A DNA stretch of 64,000 nt from Nereocystis luetkeana. Taxonomy: Eukaryota > Sar > Phaeophyceae > Laminariales > Laminariaceae. The notes under the pieces were generated by a model, which was not told the DNA's origin, searched no databases, and saw nothing but the letters and a program-made list of their open reading frames with translations. Below, piece after piece: positions 10,625-21,391 of this stretch. Where the stretch lies: the NCBI GenBank assembly GCA_031213475.1, contig JARUPZ010000010.1:7604776-7668775 (forward strand), given 5' to 3'. Within the stretch, counting starts at the first letter, position 1. Each line of letters opens with the position of its first letter. A program made the translations under genes and the position numbers.

Positions 10625-11817
10625 GATATAGTTGGCAATGCACGAGAAAAAGGCCCTAGGGGTGGCCCATTTTTCGATACGACTGCTACGACTGCTGCTG
10701 CAGTGTTGTTAACACGACGATCGAAAAAAACGGCCTTAACCTAACAAAGTCAAACTACCGTAGTTGATAACCCATGCGTTGATTTATGACGCCGCTCTGA
10801 CCAGGAATACAAGGTCCGCTTGATGTTCACACACGAAGTACTGGTGTACTTTCATTGACAACAAAAATACACACTCCGAGCCATAGACGCCCCAGTCAGA
10901 TACAAGTAGGCAGAGAAAAGTTGGCAAATTGCGACAAGAAGAGTCAGTTTTTTGGTCAGCTACAGTAGTCGGCTTAACCCCGCCAAAACGACAAACCGGG
11001 AAGCCCACCGAACTCACAGCCCTCCCCAACACACCCAAAACCTGCTCATGCACTTGATAAACGCAACGCCCAAGCACCCAAAAAGGTCAGAGGCATCGAG
11101 AAGAGGAATGAGCAATAGCCGAAAATGAGAATGCCATACGAAACTACGTACCAGGTACTACAGTAAAAACGCCCCCCAAAAACGAAAAAAGTGTCAATGC
11201 ATGAAAATGAGCTCCGTCACAACGGCCAGCACCCACGTGTTTAAAGGGAAAATACTTGGATTTACTGCAGTGACAGTTTTTTTTGCAGCAGTACAAGGGT
11301 TAAGAAACGGCAACAACGAAAACGAAAACAAAGCCACCTCACATGGCCTCTATAATACCAATTTGTATAGACGGAAAGGATCGTCTATACATTTCCATCA
11401 TACGATAGCCGTCCGGCGTGGTGCACGGTAGCTAATTACGAGCGAAGCAAGTAGCTATTAATACTAACTTTACATGGCCGCCTAAAAAAACAGGGCAGCA
11501 TAGGGCATACATATATAGGACATGCGAAGATATGACATGCCTTACAGGGCAAGCCTTGTGAGGCATGCCTCATAGGGCATATGCCTCTGAGGGCATGCCG
11601 TATGGGACATGCTACCGACCTTATCCGACCCGACCCGCGAGTTTGGATCTCACCTGTGAACAGCTCCGGAAAAAACGCGTTTTTCCTCCGACGAAACCGT
11701 TTTTCTTGGGTTTTTTTTTTACTGCCTTCCGCCAGGTATATACTATCCTGGTACACAGATAACGACAGACACTAACATTCTGCAATAATACCCACCAGCG
11801 TCAGTTTCTGTTCCGGG

Positions 11818-11913
11818 TGGGCATATGTAATAATCAGAACCCACAATGAGCTGAAAATCAATATACGATCCCCTGTGTGTTTACGCACCACATTTGGTTC
11901 TGATTGTTATGTC
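11818..11913. mobile_element. MITE family 2, clearest copy
   Basis: The left end GGGCATATGTAATAATCAGAACC and the right end GGTTCTGATTGTTATGTCCC are inverted repeats of about 22 bases. Total length is 96 bases. It lies in the same TPR-AHA1N intron as the 10515 copy. No coding capacity. Confidence 0.75.
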
Positions 11914-12055
11914 CCAAAAACGCCCAAAAATATCCATGCACTGAGAAACGAAACGTCCCCTAAAAACGCCCCAAGAATACCGATGCATTAAGAAACGAAA
12001 ACGAAACGAAAGACACCTCAAAATAACGACGCACTGAGAAACGAAAAGAAACAAA
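11914..12055 (+). repeat. ~50 bp A-rich minisatellite
   Basis: Three units contain AAAACGCCC...AT-x-C-x-ATGCACTGAGAAACGAAA (near 11919, 11960 and 12019). It lies within the intron between the exons at 12151 and 10430. Confidence 0.6.
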
Positions 12056-12150
12056 AAACAGCAAATTATGCCGAAAAAACGAAACAAAACCGCTGTCTGA
12101 TCTCTGCTTACAGTTTTTTTTACTACCTGATACCTGGTATTCTTTCTAAC

Positions 12151-12822
12151 CTGGTCATATCTCGCGACTCCCACGTGCCCGCCTTGTTCCACGCGCTCAC
12201 GTCGCTACCGGCTGCTCCCTCTCCCGCGTCGCCTCCCCCCACGGCATCCAGTCTCTTGGGGGCGATGTCCCCGATCAGCGCCTTTGCCTCCTCCGTAAGA
12301 TCATTGTTGAAATACGTCGTCACCCTCCCGTCCGCCGTCTTCTTGTATCCCTTCATTCCCCTCCCCTCGCCCCCCCCCCCCGCGCCTCCATTACCCCCTA
12401 CAACTCCTTCCCCGCCTTCCCCCCCTTCCTTCGCCACGTTTTCACCACCACCACCTCCAGCAGCTGCGGAACCCGAAGACCTTACAGAAGAAGCTGTCGT
12501 CGGCGTTGTCTTCTTCATGACCCCCGCGCTTGTTCTCGAAGAGGAAGCGGTCACATCCACCGCCCCCGACGGGGCCACAGCCGCCGTCTCAGCCGCCTTG
12601 ACAGCCTTCACCACGAGCGGAGCCCACAGCTTGCTCTCGGGCTCCAGGGCCGCTCCCGCCCGGAAAGCCTCGGCGGCATCCGCTGCCCGAGAGAGGGCCA
12701 TCAAAGCTTGGCCTTTCCGGTAGTGGCCCTTAGCGTAGCTTGGGTCGAGACGTACCGCCTCCTCCGCGTTTCCCAGGGCCGCCTGGGTTTTGTTCAGGCC
12801 CAGGCGTACCGCGGCCAGGTTG
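12151..12822 (-). CDS. TPR-AHA1N co-chaperone, central exon
   Basis: This 672-base exon encodes the second and third TPR helix pairs and the start of an AHA1 N-terminal domain. It opens with NLAAVRLGL after a TTTCAAG acceptor (AG at 12824-12823). GNAEEAVRLDPSYAKGHYRK then covers the helix carrying the K and R expected of a carboxylate clamp, the site in Hsp70/Hsp90 co-chaperones that grips a C-terminal EEVD. The next helix pair ends at ALEPESKLW. A low-complexity Ser/Ala/Gly linker follows, with a poly-Gly stretch. After that come GYKKTADGRVTTYFNNDLTE and SAWNKAGTWESRDMT, the beginning of AHA1N. The exon ends at CCAG|GTTAGA (donor GT at 12150-12149). A TACCAGGTA motif lies 10 bases inside the intron. 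The likely role is cytosolic Hsp90/Hsp70 co-chaperone. Confidence 0.75.
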
Positions 12823-12849
12823 CTTGAAACGAACGGAACGGAATTCATG

Positions 12850-13110
12850 ACGGAGGGGGGGGGGGCGCGGCGGGGATGGGGGGAGGGGGGGTCGTACTCG
12901 CTTACCTTAGGCTTTTGATCATGGACCACGCGTCCCTTTCGAGACAGGGGTGGGGGGGCGGGGGAGGCGTACTCATTTGTTGCTTGCCTTAAGTCATTTG
13001 ACCATTGATCACGCATCCCTTTCGAGACGGAGGGGGGGGGGGTTATCCAGAAGTCGGTGGTTTGGGGGGGGAGGAGGGCGTCTTTATTTTTTGATTGCCT
13101 GAGTCATTTG
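12850..13110 (-). repeat. ~110 bp tandem repeat in TPR intron
   Basis: Three units contain CATTTGACCATTGATCACG or close variants and CATCCCTTTCGAGAC, separated by G-rich runs (near 12917, 12996 and 13106). The array is intronic in the TPR-AHA1N gene. Confidence 0.7.
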
Positions 13111-13300
13111 ACCATTGACTACGACGGGCCTTGTGTTACCGGGGATAGAATGTCATCAAGGGTATGATAACATGTTGCTGGAGACAGGATGCTATAGGGG
13201 ATGGGATATTATCGACGATGCTACGATACCTCTACTAGGAACAATAATAGGGATGGTGTTATTGGGGATATAACATGAAGTGCTATCGGGCATAGCGTGT

Positions 13301-13393
13301 TTAACCCATTTAGAACTGCAGTCCCGTTTTGGGGGCAAACTACTTAGACTTTGTCTGGTCTGTTCCTGAAACGGGACTACAGTCCTAAGAAGG
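13301..13393. mobile_element. MITE family 3 (TTAA-type), old copy
   Basis: Starting from TTAA at 13301, the left end CCCATTTAGAACTGCAG closely matches the family-3 end at 53996. The right end ACGGGACTACAGTCCTAAGAAGG is the diverged inverted copy and has lost its TTAA. It is intronic in the TPR-AHA1N gene. Confidence 0.7.
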
Positions 13394-13669
13394 AGATGAG
13401 GGGACGGTTTTTTTTTTGGGATGGAATGGTATTGAGGAATTGATATGGACTGGTAGTGGAAAGCAAGCAGTGCTGCTACTGATGAAATATAGATTATATT
13501 AGGGATGAATTTCATTGAGCTATTGAGAACGAGATGCTGTGGGGGGGCTGAGCAATGGGATGTTGGAGGTGACATGCTACTGGCGATGGAATGAGGAATG
13601 TATGTATCGGGGATGACATATTGTTGGGGATGGAAACTCTCCCTCCCTCTCCCCTCCCAGCTTCGCAAC

Positions 13670-13720
13670 CTGTACAGCGGGCCAACTTCGGGCTTGACTT
13701 TAGCCCTCTGAAGTACCGCA
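13670..13720 (-). pseudogene. Decayed duplicate of TPR exon A (copy 3)
   Basis: Read on the minus strand this resembles the 3' half of the exon at 14022-14111: TACTTCAGAGGGCTAAAGTC and AAGCCCGAAG, ending in a CAG|GTTG donor-like junction at 13670. Substitutions and a short deletion break the frame, so it is unlikely to be a working exon. Confidence 0.6.
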
Positions 13721-13827
13721 CTGGGGATGGAATATGGTTTATTTTCGGAGATGGAACACGGAATGCTATTGGGGATGGAACGTCATCGGGGATGAAATGC
13801 CCCCCCCCCCCCTCCAAGCATCCCAAC

Positions 13828-13892
13828 CTGTGCAGCGCGGCATCTGCTAGCTTGATCTCTAGCCCCTTTGGAGCATCTCAACGGGAAAGAAA
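13828..13892 (-). pseudogene. Decayed duplicate of TPR exon A (copy 2)
   Basis: On the minus strand, GAGATGCT-CCAAAGGGGCTAGAGATCAAGC and GCCGCGCTGCACAG align with the exon at 14022-14111, including the CAG|GTTGGG donor-like end. A small deletion near the start breaks the frame. The spacing from exon A to this copy is 194 bases and from here to copy 3 is 158 bases. Confidence 0.65.
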
Positions 13893-14021
13893 TATGGAAT
13901 GTTTCTGGGGGTGGTACAAGGAGTGATTTCGGGGACGGAGCATGAAATACTATGGGGATGGAATTAGAAACGTTATCGGGGATGGGATGTCGCCGTCCCC
14001 TCTCCCAGCATCCCAACCAAC

Positions 14022-14111
14022 CTGTGCAGCGTGGCGTCTTCGGGCTTAATCTTTAGCCCCTTGGAGTACAGCATCTCCGCTTGCGGGAGGTTTTTCCTCC
14101 CGAATTCCGCC
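14022..14111 (-). CDS. TPR-AHA1N co-chaperone, first visible exon
   Basis: The minus-strand exon encodes AEFGRKNLPQAEMLYSKGLK and then IKPEDATLH, a first TPR helix pair with the usual G-x-x-x-F and LY-x-K-GL pattern. It is bounded by a GTGATCAG acceptor (AG at 14113-14112) and a CAG|GTTGGT donor (GT at 14021-14020). Joining to the exon at 12822 gives ATLHSNLAAVRLGL, the standard TPR A/B helix transition, with the clamp asparagine in SN. The intron between is 1199 bases. The exon with the start codon is not recognisable upstream. Neighbouring intronic copies show that this exon was once tandemly duplicated. Confidence 0.75.
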
Positions 14112-14174
14112 CTGATCACACAGACACGCGCACATCGCCACGCCAAACATGGAAACAAAACAAAACACGGCATT

Positions 14175-14204
14175 AGTTGTTGTTGTTGTTGTTGTTGTTG
14201 TTAA

Positions 14205-14244
<40 letters not shown>

Positions 14245-14245
14245 C
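14175..14245. repeat. (GTT)n microsatellite
   Basis: About 22 GTT triplets with one interruption. Confidence 0.95.
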
Positions 14246-14699
14246 TCGTCACCAAACGTGAACCAGTCCAGAAACAGTCGGAGTTTAGACTACTGCTGTA
14301 GCACGGCACATCCCTGCGGTAGCACATATGATGCCGGGTACGGCGGTAACTGAATATTGCCTAATACGCATGAGTATGTACCCATGTATACTCATTAGTC
14401 AGGACCAGTGTTGCATGTCACCCGCACGGTTTGCCATAAATGATTTCGGTCGACAGCAGCAAACGACAGAGTGATCACGATCTCAAAGATGATGTAGAAC
14501 GACAGCAATACACGGCGTGATTAGCAGTTCAAGAGTACTGAGTGCAGCAGGACCAGCAGCACACGTGCGAGCACTCAAAGAGGCTTCCACTTAAGGTGTC
14601 GCGTGCGAACAGTGAACACCTGGGGAACCCAGACTCTGACCTACAACAGCAGTACGTGTCCTCTGGCAATAAGAAACCGGGATACGGGCCCAGGCGAGG
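14246..14699. other. No gene seen
   Basis: Region upstream of the visible TPR exons. A start exon would be expected here or further up, but I cannot pick one with confidence. Confidence 0.35.
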
Positions 14700-14960
14700 A
14701 AGATGTCGTATTCTAAAAAGGGTGCGTTCCACACCAATTTTCAGCATAGATAAACCCATCCCGAAATTGAAATGTTTCCAGATATCTCTGGCTGAGCAAT
14801 TTCCTTAGTAGAAAAAGGGTGTGCTCCACACTGAATTTAGTATAACCGATCCCGAATTTATCAATTTTCCCGGAAATATCTGCCCGTGAGTGATTTCTTA
14901 TTTTGAGAAAGGGTGTGTTCCACACATCACCTTTAGAACAACCAATCAAGAATTTGTCAT
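14700..14960 (+). repeat. ~95 bp tandem repeat, three units
   Basis: Units start with AAAGGGTGTGTTCCACAC (14715, 14814 and 14906) and continue with an AT-rich segment containing ATC-CCGAATTT. Confidence 0.75.
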
Positions 14961-15594
14961 TTCCCCCGGAATGAAAGGCCGAGTTTCTCGTTAGGCTCTT
15001 TTTTTCTAATGAGAGCAGGGATGCGTGTTACGTACCACAGATTCAAGTCCTATTGCTAATCCACCGGTAGTATTCATACCGTAATAGAGCAATTCTTGTG
15101 AGAACCGCACTCATGTTACATTACCGCTGCCGCCAAACTCGCAGTAGGGGATGGATCCCTATCATCCCCTTGTGAAAGTACGTAAAAAAGGGGAGGTTTT
15201 CCACATAGAGTAAAGTACGCGACATGTGTTGAGACTTTGCTATTCATAGTTGAGAATTTCAGGCTGACATATTTCGAAGTTTAGGGAACTCCAATTGAGC
15301 ATGGGCGCTCAGCGAGGAACGGCACTCTAAATCCTTGATAATAGCATATAATTGCGTTGCAACAAGCCACGAGCCTTACGCAGCCGACACACAGGAGTTT
15401 TCTTGACTGCTGTCGCGTACCGTCGTTTACACATGGAGGCGTTTCTACTTATATAGGGACTGCTGTGACCAAACGTTTTACGTAGAACCTATTTTTTTCT
15501 GAGAACCTCGTACCTCGTACAATACCCACTACTCTGGGGGCAAACATAAACGTCAGTAGAACTTAAAAATTAATAGGACGACGTTTTTTTTTTC
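14961..15594. other. No gene seen
   Basis: Unstructured intergenic sequence; no domain, tRNA or clear repeat. Confidence 0.4.
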
Positions 15595-15890
15595 TTTTTT
15601 TTCCATCATTTTTACTTTCCGGCCTAGCTCGTAGAAAGTTTTACCCTCGGCGATCTTCTGGACAAGCCATGGTCGCAGGTGTCGTCCCTTCTCCCCCCCG
15701 GTACGTGCCTTTAATATTTGTCGCGCATAGGGTTCAGCATTCCCACTGCTCGTCGATTTTCATCGAATGTAGCTAACTCACGCTCTCGCGCTTTCCGCTA
15801 ATCATTTTTTTCAGCAAGAAAAAGTCCCTGCGAGCATGTGCACTCGGTGAGACTTGAACCCACGAAATTGATCGTGATAGGTCCTCGTGT
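15595..15890 (-). mobile_element. tRNA-derived SINE family 2, copy
   Basis: On the minus strand the head carries CGTGGGTTCAAGTCTCACC, a good Pol III B-box context, then GAGTGCACATGCTCG and CTTTTTCTTGCTG. The body contains GAGCGTGAG, CATTCGATGAAAATCGACG and GAGCAGTGGGAATGCTGAA. Closely related to 42300-42565 and more distantly to 9130-9480. Confidence 0.7.
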
Positions 15891-15914
15891 TTCAGCCCTG
15901 AGTGATACCGGTAC

Positions 15915-16090
15915 TATTCGGATATCACACGGGTGATAAGATAGCACACCCCCTCCGACGAAACTGAAAGCTGATCCGTTTTTTTGACAGCGGGTAGAGT
16001 GTAAACGCTGAGCGACGCGTCTTGGAAATATCCCGAGACTCGACGAGATGTTTCCAAAATCTACCACGTTCATTGTTGTGTGCCCCCCCC
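15915..16090 (-). repeat. TATCAC-palindrome element (copy 2)
   Basis: TATCACACGGGTGATA lies at the left edge. The body, read in reverse, contains GGAAACATCTCGTCGAG, AAACGGATCAGCTTTC and TTCGTCGGAGGGGGTGTG, paralleling the body at 2670-2850. A poly-C run follows at 16083. Confidence 0.55.
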
Positions 16091-16194
16091 CCTGGCGCAT
16101 ATCTTGAAGAAAATCGGCTCTGAAATTCGTCTCAGGGGGTTTGTTATCTTGCGCGCTGCTGGTATACTCCTATGGTACTAGTCGAGCGGTGATG

Positions 16195-17530
16195 TGCCAG
16201 GAATATAATACCGCGATAAAGTGGGACCCCGCGGTAGACGGTATACCGCGGTTTTTTCGGGTGGTTCGCTACCGCGGTACATACCGGGGACCACGCATAA
16301 TAAGTAGTTTCTAGTGTGCAGTACTGCGTGCCAGTACCAGATATCGTATTGCCTCTGCGGTAACTGTTGCGTATTGCAGTAGCCTATTGGTCGGAAACAA
16401 TAGGTGAATACTCGTAGGAGCCCTCCACGACGTGCGCCGGTAGCCGTGGCTCTACATCAGTATTTTACTGCGTCACAGTTGAAGACCTTGTTGTGGTGAG
16501 ACGTTGTACGTGTAAAAAAATTGTAAATGAGAGTGCAGCAATACTCTCATGTACCGAGTATCAGCTCGCAGATGGTTTTGAGACATATTCAAGAGGCCAG
16601 AGTCCGGCTGGAAACACACATGCCGCCGCCGCGCTGTCAGCTGCGTGCGTGTGTCCTTCGCTTCGAACCATTATTTTGTCGTGAGCTCAAGCTTTATTTA
16701 TATCAATACGCCGGAGGATGAACAAAAAAAAACAAAAACACCCGTCGACATTCAGCCACTTAGTGTCCGGGCTGATTTTTCGCCGCCCAAGTGCCATGAA
16801 GGCGCCCGTCGCATCCCTCCCAACTTCGGGGCCATCGGGAGCCTTTTTTCGGAGTTATGTCCGGAATCTCGTACAGTTCCCCTGGTGCACATGACATCGT
16901 GTGTACCTGGTATGATACACCTCCACTGCTCGCACGGTAGGGACTATTGCTCGTGTGGTAGGGCTACTGCTGCTGCTGCTGCTGCGAGGGGCGATCACAC
17001 CTTGATGGTGAATATTTACGGAGGTGTTGTGCTTGGCGCCTCACGCCGACCCTCCGACCCGCGAACCTCATGGCTGTGGTCAGCGCTTGGATGCTGTGTT
17101 TGGGAGACTCTAGGTTGACTCGGCCGGCATGGATACCGTGCTTGGAAAGACTCTATAGGTTTAGGGTGAATCCGGATGATGTGGCTGGGACAAAAACTTC
17201 AGGTTGATTGAGCAGCAAATGATGCACCCATAGCCAATCAGCGTTCCTGAATAGCTACGTAGCTACCTCAAGATTAACAATCGACCCTTGACTTCTACTG
17301 GCTGCTGCGCGCCGCTGTTGCTTCGGGCACGTTTTGCACCGTTGTGGAGGCGTGTGTACCGCGGTGAATATATATGTATAGGTTGGGGACGGCGATAACA
17401 GATAAAACGAGCCCGGCCCCTCCTTAACCGCGGTGCTAGAGGGGTCGACGTCGTGACAAAGCATATTTCCCCGCCGAGAAGTGGGGCCCCGCGATATATC
17501 GAACCGCGGTAGATAGGGACCTCGACTGTA
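16195..17530. other. Intergenic, with a cluster of ACCGCGGT palindromes
   Basis: No gene is supported. The palindrome ACCGCGGT or CCGCGG recurs near 16223, 16243, 16271, 17357, 17428 and 17507, often beside GTGGGACCCCGCG-type text. Reading frames in between show no domains. A short (GCT)n run lies near 16967. Confidence 0.45.
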
Positions 17531-18944
17531 CCGCTGTACTGATGCCGCTGTCTGTGGATGTAGACGGTGGCGGCGCACAAAAATAACAAAATAATCTCTT
17601 CACCCCCCCCTCCCCCCCGAGATATCGACGAAACCAATACTAACTTTTGGTATTAACCATCGTTATCAGTCAGCGCGGGCTTCCAGCAGTAGGGGTAGAA
17701 ACGTGTTTGCTCCAGTACCGTGCGAGTGCTTGCACTGTGTCTCGCACAACACTTCGGTGTCGTCTCACTATCACGCAGATGTTGGTGTAATCGTCAGTGC
17801 CTACCGTCATTTCGCCTCTCTGGGTTCCCAAGAGGGTTCTAGAAGGCTACCACTATATCCGTAACTATAAGGATCTATTTTATTCATTATTAACGAATGA
17901 AAAAACGTCATTTTCAGGGGCAAGCGTGGTACAACAGCAGTACGCACGATACTACTGTGAGCGAGCAGTACCTTGGAAGCCGACACCGTCTTGACGGCAT
18001 GCTGCACTAAGGGTCGTTATTGACTTCCTTTTTTTTCAAGGTTGCGCGGAAAATTCCCGGAAGCGGAGAAAAAATGCGGTGGGTATTGTGATCGTCCGGT
18101 GTAATTGTTTCATGAGGTTGCAACGCTCGTCCATGTGATCGATTCGTCAAAACCAGCGGCGCGCGCGCGCAAGCTGTCCGCTTGATCGTGCCTCCAGAGG
18201 TGTCCCGACTCCACTATTAATAGAGAGGCGACCCTATCTCGCCGTACCTCGCGAGCGTAGCTTAAAACAAACTTCTGGCGCGACGAAGCCCTCCACGGCA
18301 TGACAAATAGCTGGTAATTTCGTGTTGATCTCGGCTATGTCGGTGAGTCGGCAATGTTTGCCTGGACGAAGAGAGCTCTCGTTGTGCACGGCGCTTTCTG
18401 CGACCGGCCACGGCGTGGAAATGACCCTGGGGATGACCTTGATATATCCTGTACAGCAGTGCCCATTGGCGACACGGCGCACACGACTCACACCATGCGC
18501 CTGCCCGATGTTCTGCGTCGATGCGAGACTCCACGATACGCGAAATTAATTCATACCTGGTACCTGGTAGATATTTTGCTGGGGGCTGAAAACGCGAAAA
18601 AAAAACTGCGACCCGGAAAATTTCCTCGAAACGCGAAAAAAAAACGTCCAGCTGATAAACGACCCTCAGCCGAATTCGCAAATTGCAAAAAGCATGACGA
18701 TGGTTCGGCGGGTATTGAACGCTGCTATCGTACTGGTAACTAACTGCGTTGCTTTTAGACTACTGCTCATTCCGCTCGTTTGTGCTGCTGTGTTTTGTGC
18801 CTTCTAGCCTCTGGCCTCGTGGGGATGATACCGGCAGGCACTCGCATACACAACAGACTACGTAACGGGTACATATCAGGAACGAGTACCAGGCACCGGG
18901 TACAGCTCTATTTGCTGCAGTACAGGCAGTGTGCTAACATCATC
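17531..18944. other. No gene seen
   Basis: Unassigned sequence. It carries TACCTGGTACCTGGTA near 18554 and TATTAATA motifs near 18213. Frames of 60-140 codons overlap on both strands without a recognisable domain. Confidence 0.4.
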
Positions 18945-19428
18945 GGTCACCCCGGTGGGCTAGTGCAGTGGTACCCTCTAATGCTGCTATTAATAAGAGT
19001 TGATGCTGGAGTTCGAATCCCACATGGGTCGAAGTTTATTTGCGAAAATAAGTAAACAACTGCTGAGAGCGCCTATCAATAGTAGCGTGTGGCGCAGCAT
19101 GACACTCAGCTCGAACAATTCGTTCAGCACAGTTGTCTGCTGCGATCCGAAAACGTAACCCCCTGCCCCCTATTTTTGGGAGTTCCAGTCTAACGGCGTT
19201 ATTTTTGTAGACGAGAATCACCAAAAACGTGCCTTTAGAGCCCCCGAGAGGCCTCTTTCAGCGTCAGGCAACGAGCCTTAACCCAGTAAGGCTGGTAAGG
19301 CTCGAAACACCTCTTAAGGCACGGCCCTTCTCAGAAAAGGGCTAATTTTAAGGCAAGCCAGGGCCTAGGAGGAGGGAAGGAGAAGAGCCTGCATTGTGGC
19401 CCGCGGATCTGAGTTATACCTGTACAAC
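18945..19428 (+). mobile_element. tRNA-derived SINE family 1, diverged copy
   Basis: The head GGTCACCCCGGTGGGCTAGT and GAGTTCGAATCCCACATGGG preserves A-box-like and B-box-like text (GGTTCGAATCC type). The body keeps TTTATTTGCGAAAATAAG and GAGAGCGCC. The end keeps AGAAGAGCCTGC and CGGATCTGAGTTA, shared with 41314-41661. A family-1 MITE abuts the 3' end at 19429. Confidence 0.6.
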
Positions 19429-19551
19429 TATTACGGGGGGGCATATTAAATAGGACCAAATATTGCCAGTAAAAATGGCGAAATAGATACCTGGTACCTG
19501 GTCTGTTTTTGTCTGTACCGTAGGTTCTATTTAATATGGCCCCCCGTAATA
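19429..19551. mobile_element. MITE family 1, second copy with TACCTGGTA insert
   Basis: Inverted ends TATTACGGGGG... and ...CCCCCGTAATA match the 5076 copy. The interior keeps AGGACCAAATATTG and AAAAATGG. Relative to the 5076 copy, the loop contains an extra ATACCTGGTACCTGGT segment. Confidence 0.8.
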
Positions 19552-19708
19552 CAAAGTAGAGACAGGAAAAGACGGGCGAAGATATCGTACGTACGAGAAC
19601 GTACGTGATGTACAAGAACGTACGTAATCAAAAGGGGATGGGCAAAACAAAGAAGAAAAAAAAAGCACAGCAGACGTACTCGTATGGTACTCGTGTTGCT
19701 GTGATTCT

Positions 19709-19876
19709 GGTACGGGGGACCATAGTGTGAAAATAGGATCTACAAGGTACCTGGTATGGTACGAGTATACCAGGTGGACGAAAAACTATACCATGGTACC
19801 AGGTATATTTCCCATCTTTACTATAAATAACAATATTTGGTCCTACCAGGTATTTACTACTGCTGTGGTCCCCGTA
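19709..19876. mobile_element. MITE family 1-like, diverged
   Basis: Ends TACGGGGGACCATAG and GTGGTCCCCGTA are inverted. AACAATATTTGGTCC near the right end is the family-1 internal word. Several TACCAGGTA/TACCTGGTA motifs lie inside, making it longer than the other copies. Confidence 0.5.
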
Positions 19877-20117
19877 AAAAAGGACTGCTGCCGAGTGCTT
19901 CACTTGCGGGGTGCGGAGTGGCAACCTGTCCTGCGGAGGAAAGTCGAACGCATCGAAACGCACGTACTGTGCGTGTGTGCGGTGCTTATCGGAAAAATAC
20001 AAAACTCGTCTATTAATACCTGTACCCTGAACCGCCGGATCACTGCATACTTCGCCGCGTTTAGTACCCTTACGTACAAGTACTCTTCGTCTGCTGTATG
20101 GACATGCTCCTTCGTAT

Positions 20118-21391
20118 CTGTGGTTGTTGTTGTTGTTGTTGTTCTCACATTAACTCTCTGACGAAGGAGTCCGTGGTCACACAAAAGGTGCTGGAGCCCT
20201 AGGAAGATCCGAAAAACAAAAAAAAACGAAAATTCGGCTGCCTCAAAATACACGAGACGAAGAAAGCGCACACGAGCTAAAACCAATGTGCAAACTGAAC
20301 TAACATGGCCACGGGTATATCCTCTCAACTTCTCAACTTTAACATACAGTACCCCCGTTCCCACCACTAACCAACTCGTGGCTGCTGACTACAGCGGATG
20401 CTGTCTGAAGTGCTGCCTGCACCGTACGAAACGCACGGTAGTCGTGAAAACGAAAGAAGAACACACCTGCCTGCTATCTGGAGTGCTGTCAGAGTGAAGA
20501 CTCGCGGATATGCAGTGAAAAAAGGAGCAATCGAACCTTACTACCACACGAATATCAACGATCGCTATCTCTTCCTGGATTGTCTAACACATAAAGGTGC
20601 AGCACAGTTATGGTACCACGCCCCTGATAATTGCGTAGGTTATTCCCCATGAAGGGTATACAACTCGTTAAACTACAAAGACCAGCAGTGACGACGTTAA
20701 TAACAAGTACCGGTAGATACTATTCTGCCTCGTGAAAAACAATACCACCAGGAAAAAACAAACTATGACCGCTTCTCTCGTGATGATGGTGTGCGCGCAG
20801 ATCATGGGTCTCCGTGCACCGTCTTCCTGCCGCTCTTCATGGCCGCCTCATCGCCTTGGCCCAATCCACCCGCTCCTTTGCGCATGCACTCGTTGCCATT
20901 CCCTTCCAGTCGATTTCCTTTCTCCGTCATCCTGCAAAACAAAATGCTCCTCGCACTTACTTGCGGTTCTGATCTGAAAAATAAAAATTCTCGCGCAGGG
21001 GGAGGTCAATCCGTCTCTTCCCCGCACGTCGACGCTCAGTCTCCCTCCTCCCTCGTCGTCGAATCCAGCCTCCTACCGGCGCAATAGACTGTGCCGTAGT
21101 GTGGCCTGTGGTGGCGCCTGCCTCCGCGTACGGACACCCCGATTGAGCATTGCTGCTCTGCCGCAGCTGCCTAAAAAAGACGCGCGAATCGTAGGTCTCC
21201 GTGCCTGACGCACCACGTACGACCCAACAACTCTACTGCCGCCTGAGCCTCGCGGCCACAGGCAGCAGCAAGAAGGTATCACTCCTTGAGGGTGAGTCCG
21301 GCCTTACACCCGCCAGAAAGACCTACCCCACTCGCTATAAGCCTGATAGGGCATGCCTCGCAGCATTCCTTGCCGAGGCAGCGAGGGGAAC
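20118..21391 (-). mobile_element. 1.25-kb retroposon with (AAC)n tail, copy 1
   Basis: On the minus strand this element runs from GTTCCCCTCG to GTTAATGTGAGAAC plus an (AAC)n tail. It is almost identical, in opposite orientation, to 47687-48975, with only a few bases of net length difference. Its last ~40 bases (GACCACGGACT...GTTAATGTGAGAAC(AAC)n) are shared with the 3' end of the LINE at 42733-47139, which suggests it is mobilised by that machinery. Small frames, such as one ending LWYHAPDNCVGYSP at 20652, are preserved between the two copies, but I recognise no protein. Confidence 0.75.

Larger units (their letters stand above)
13140..13990 (+). repeat. GGGGATGGAA minisatellite in TPR intron
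   Basis: Dozens of short degenerate units of the form GGGGATGGAATGCTATC occupy the intron. They are interrupted by a MITE (13301-13393) and by two decayed exon copies. Confidence 0.7.

Noticed and set aside
12175-12723. 182-codon plus-strand frame rich in Pro/Ser
   Set aside because: It is antisense to the TPR-AHA1N exon, which has recognisable domains and splice sites.
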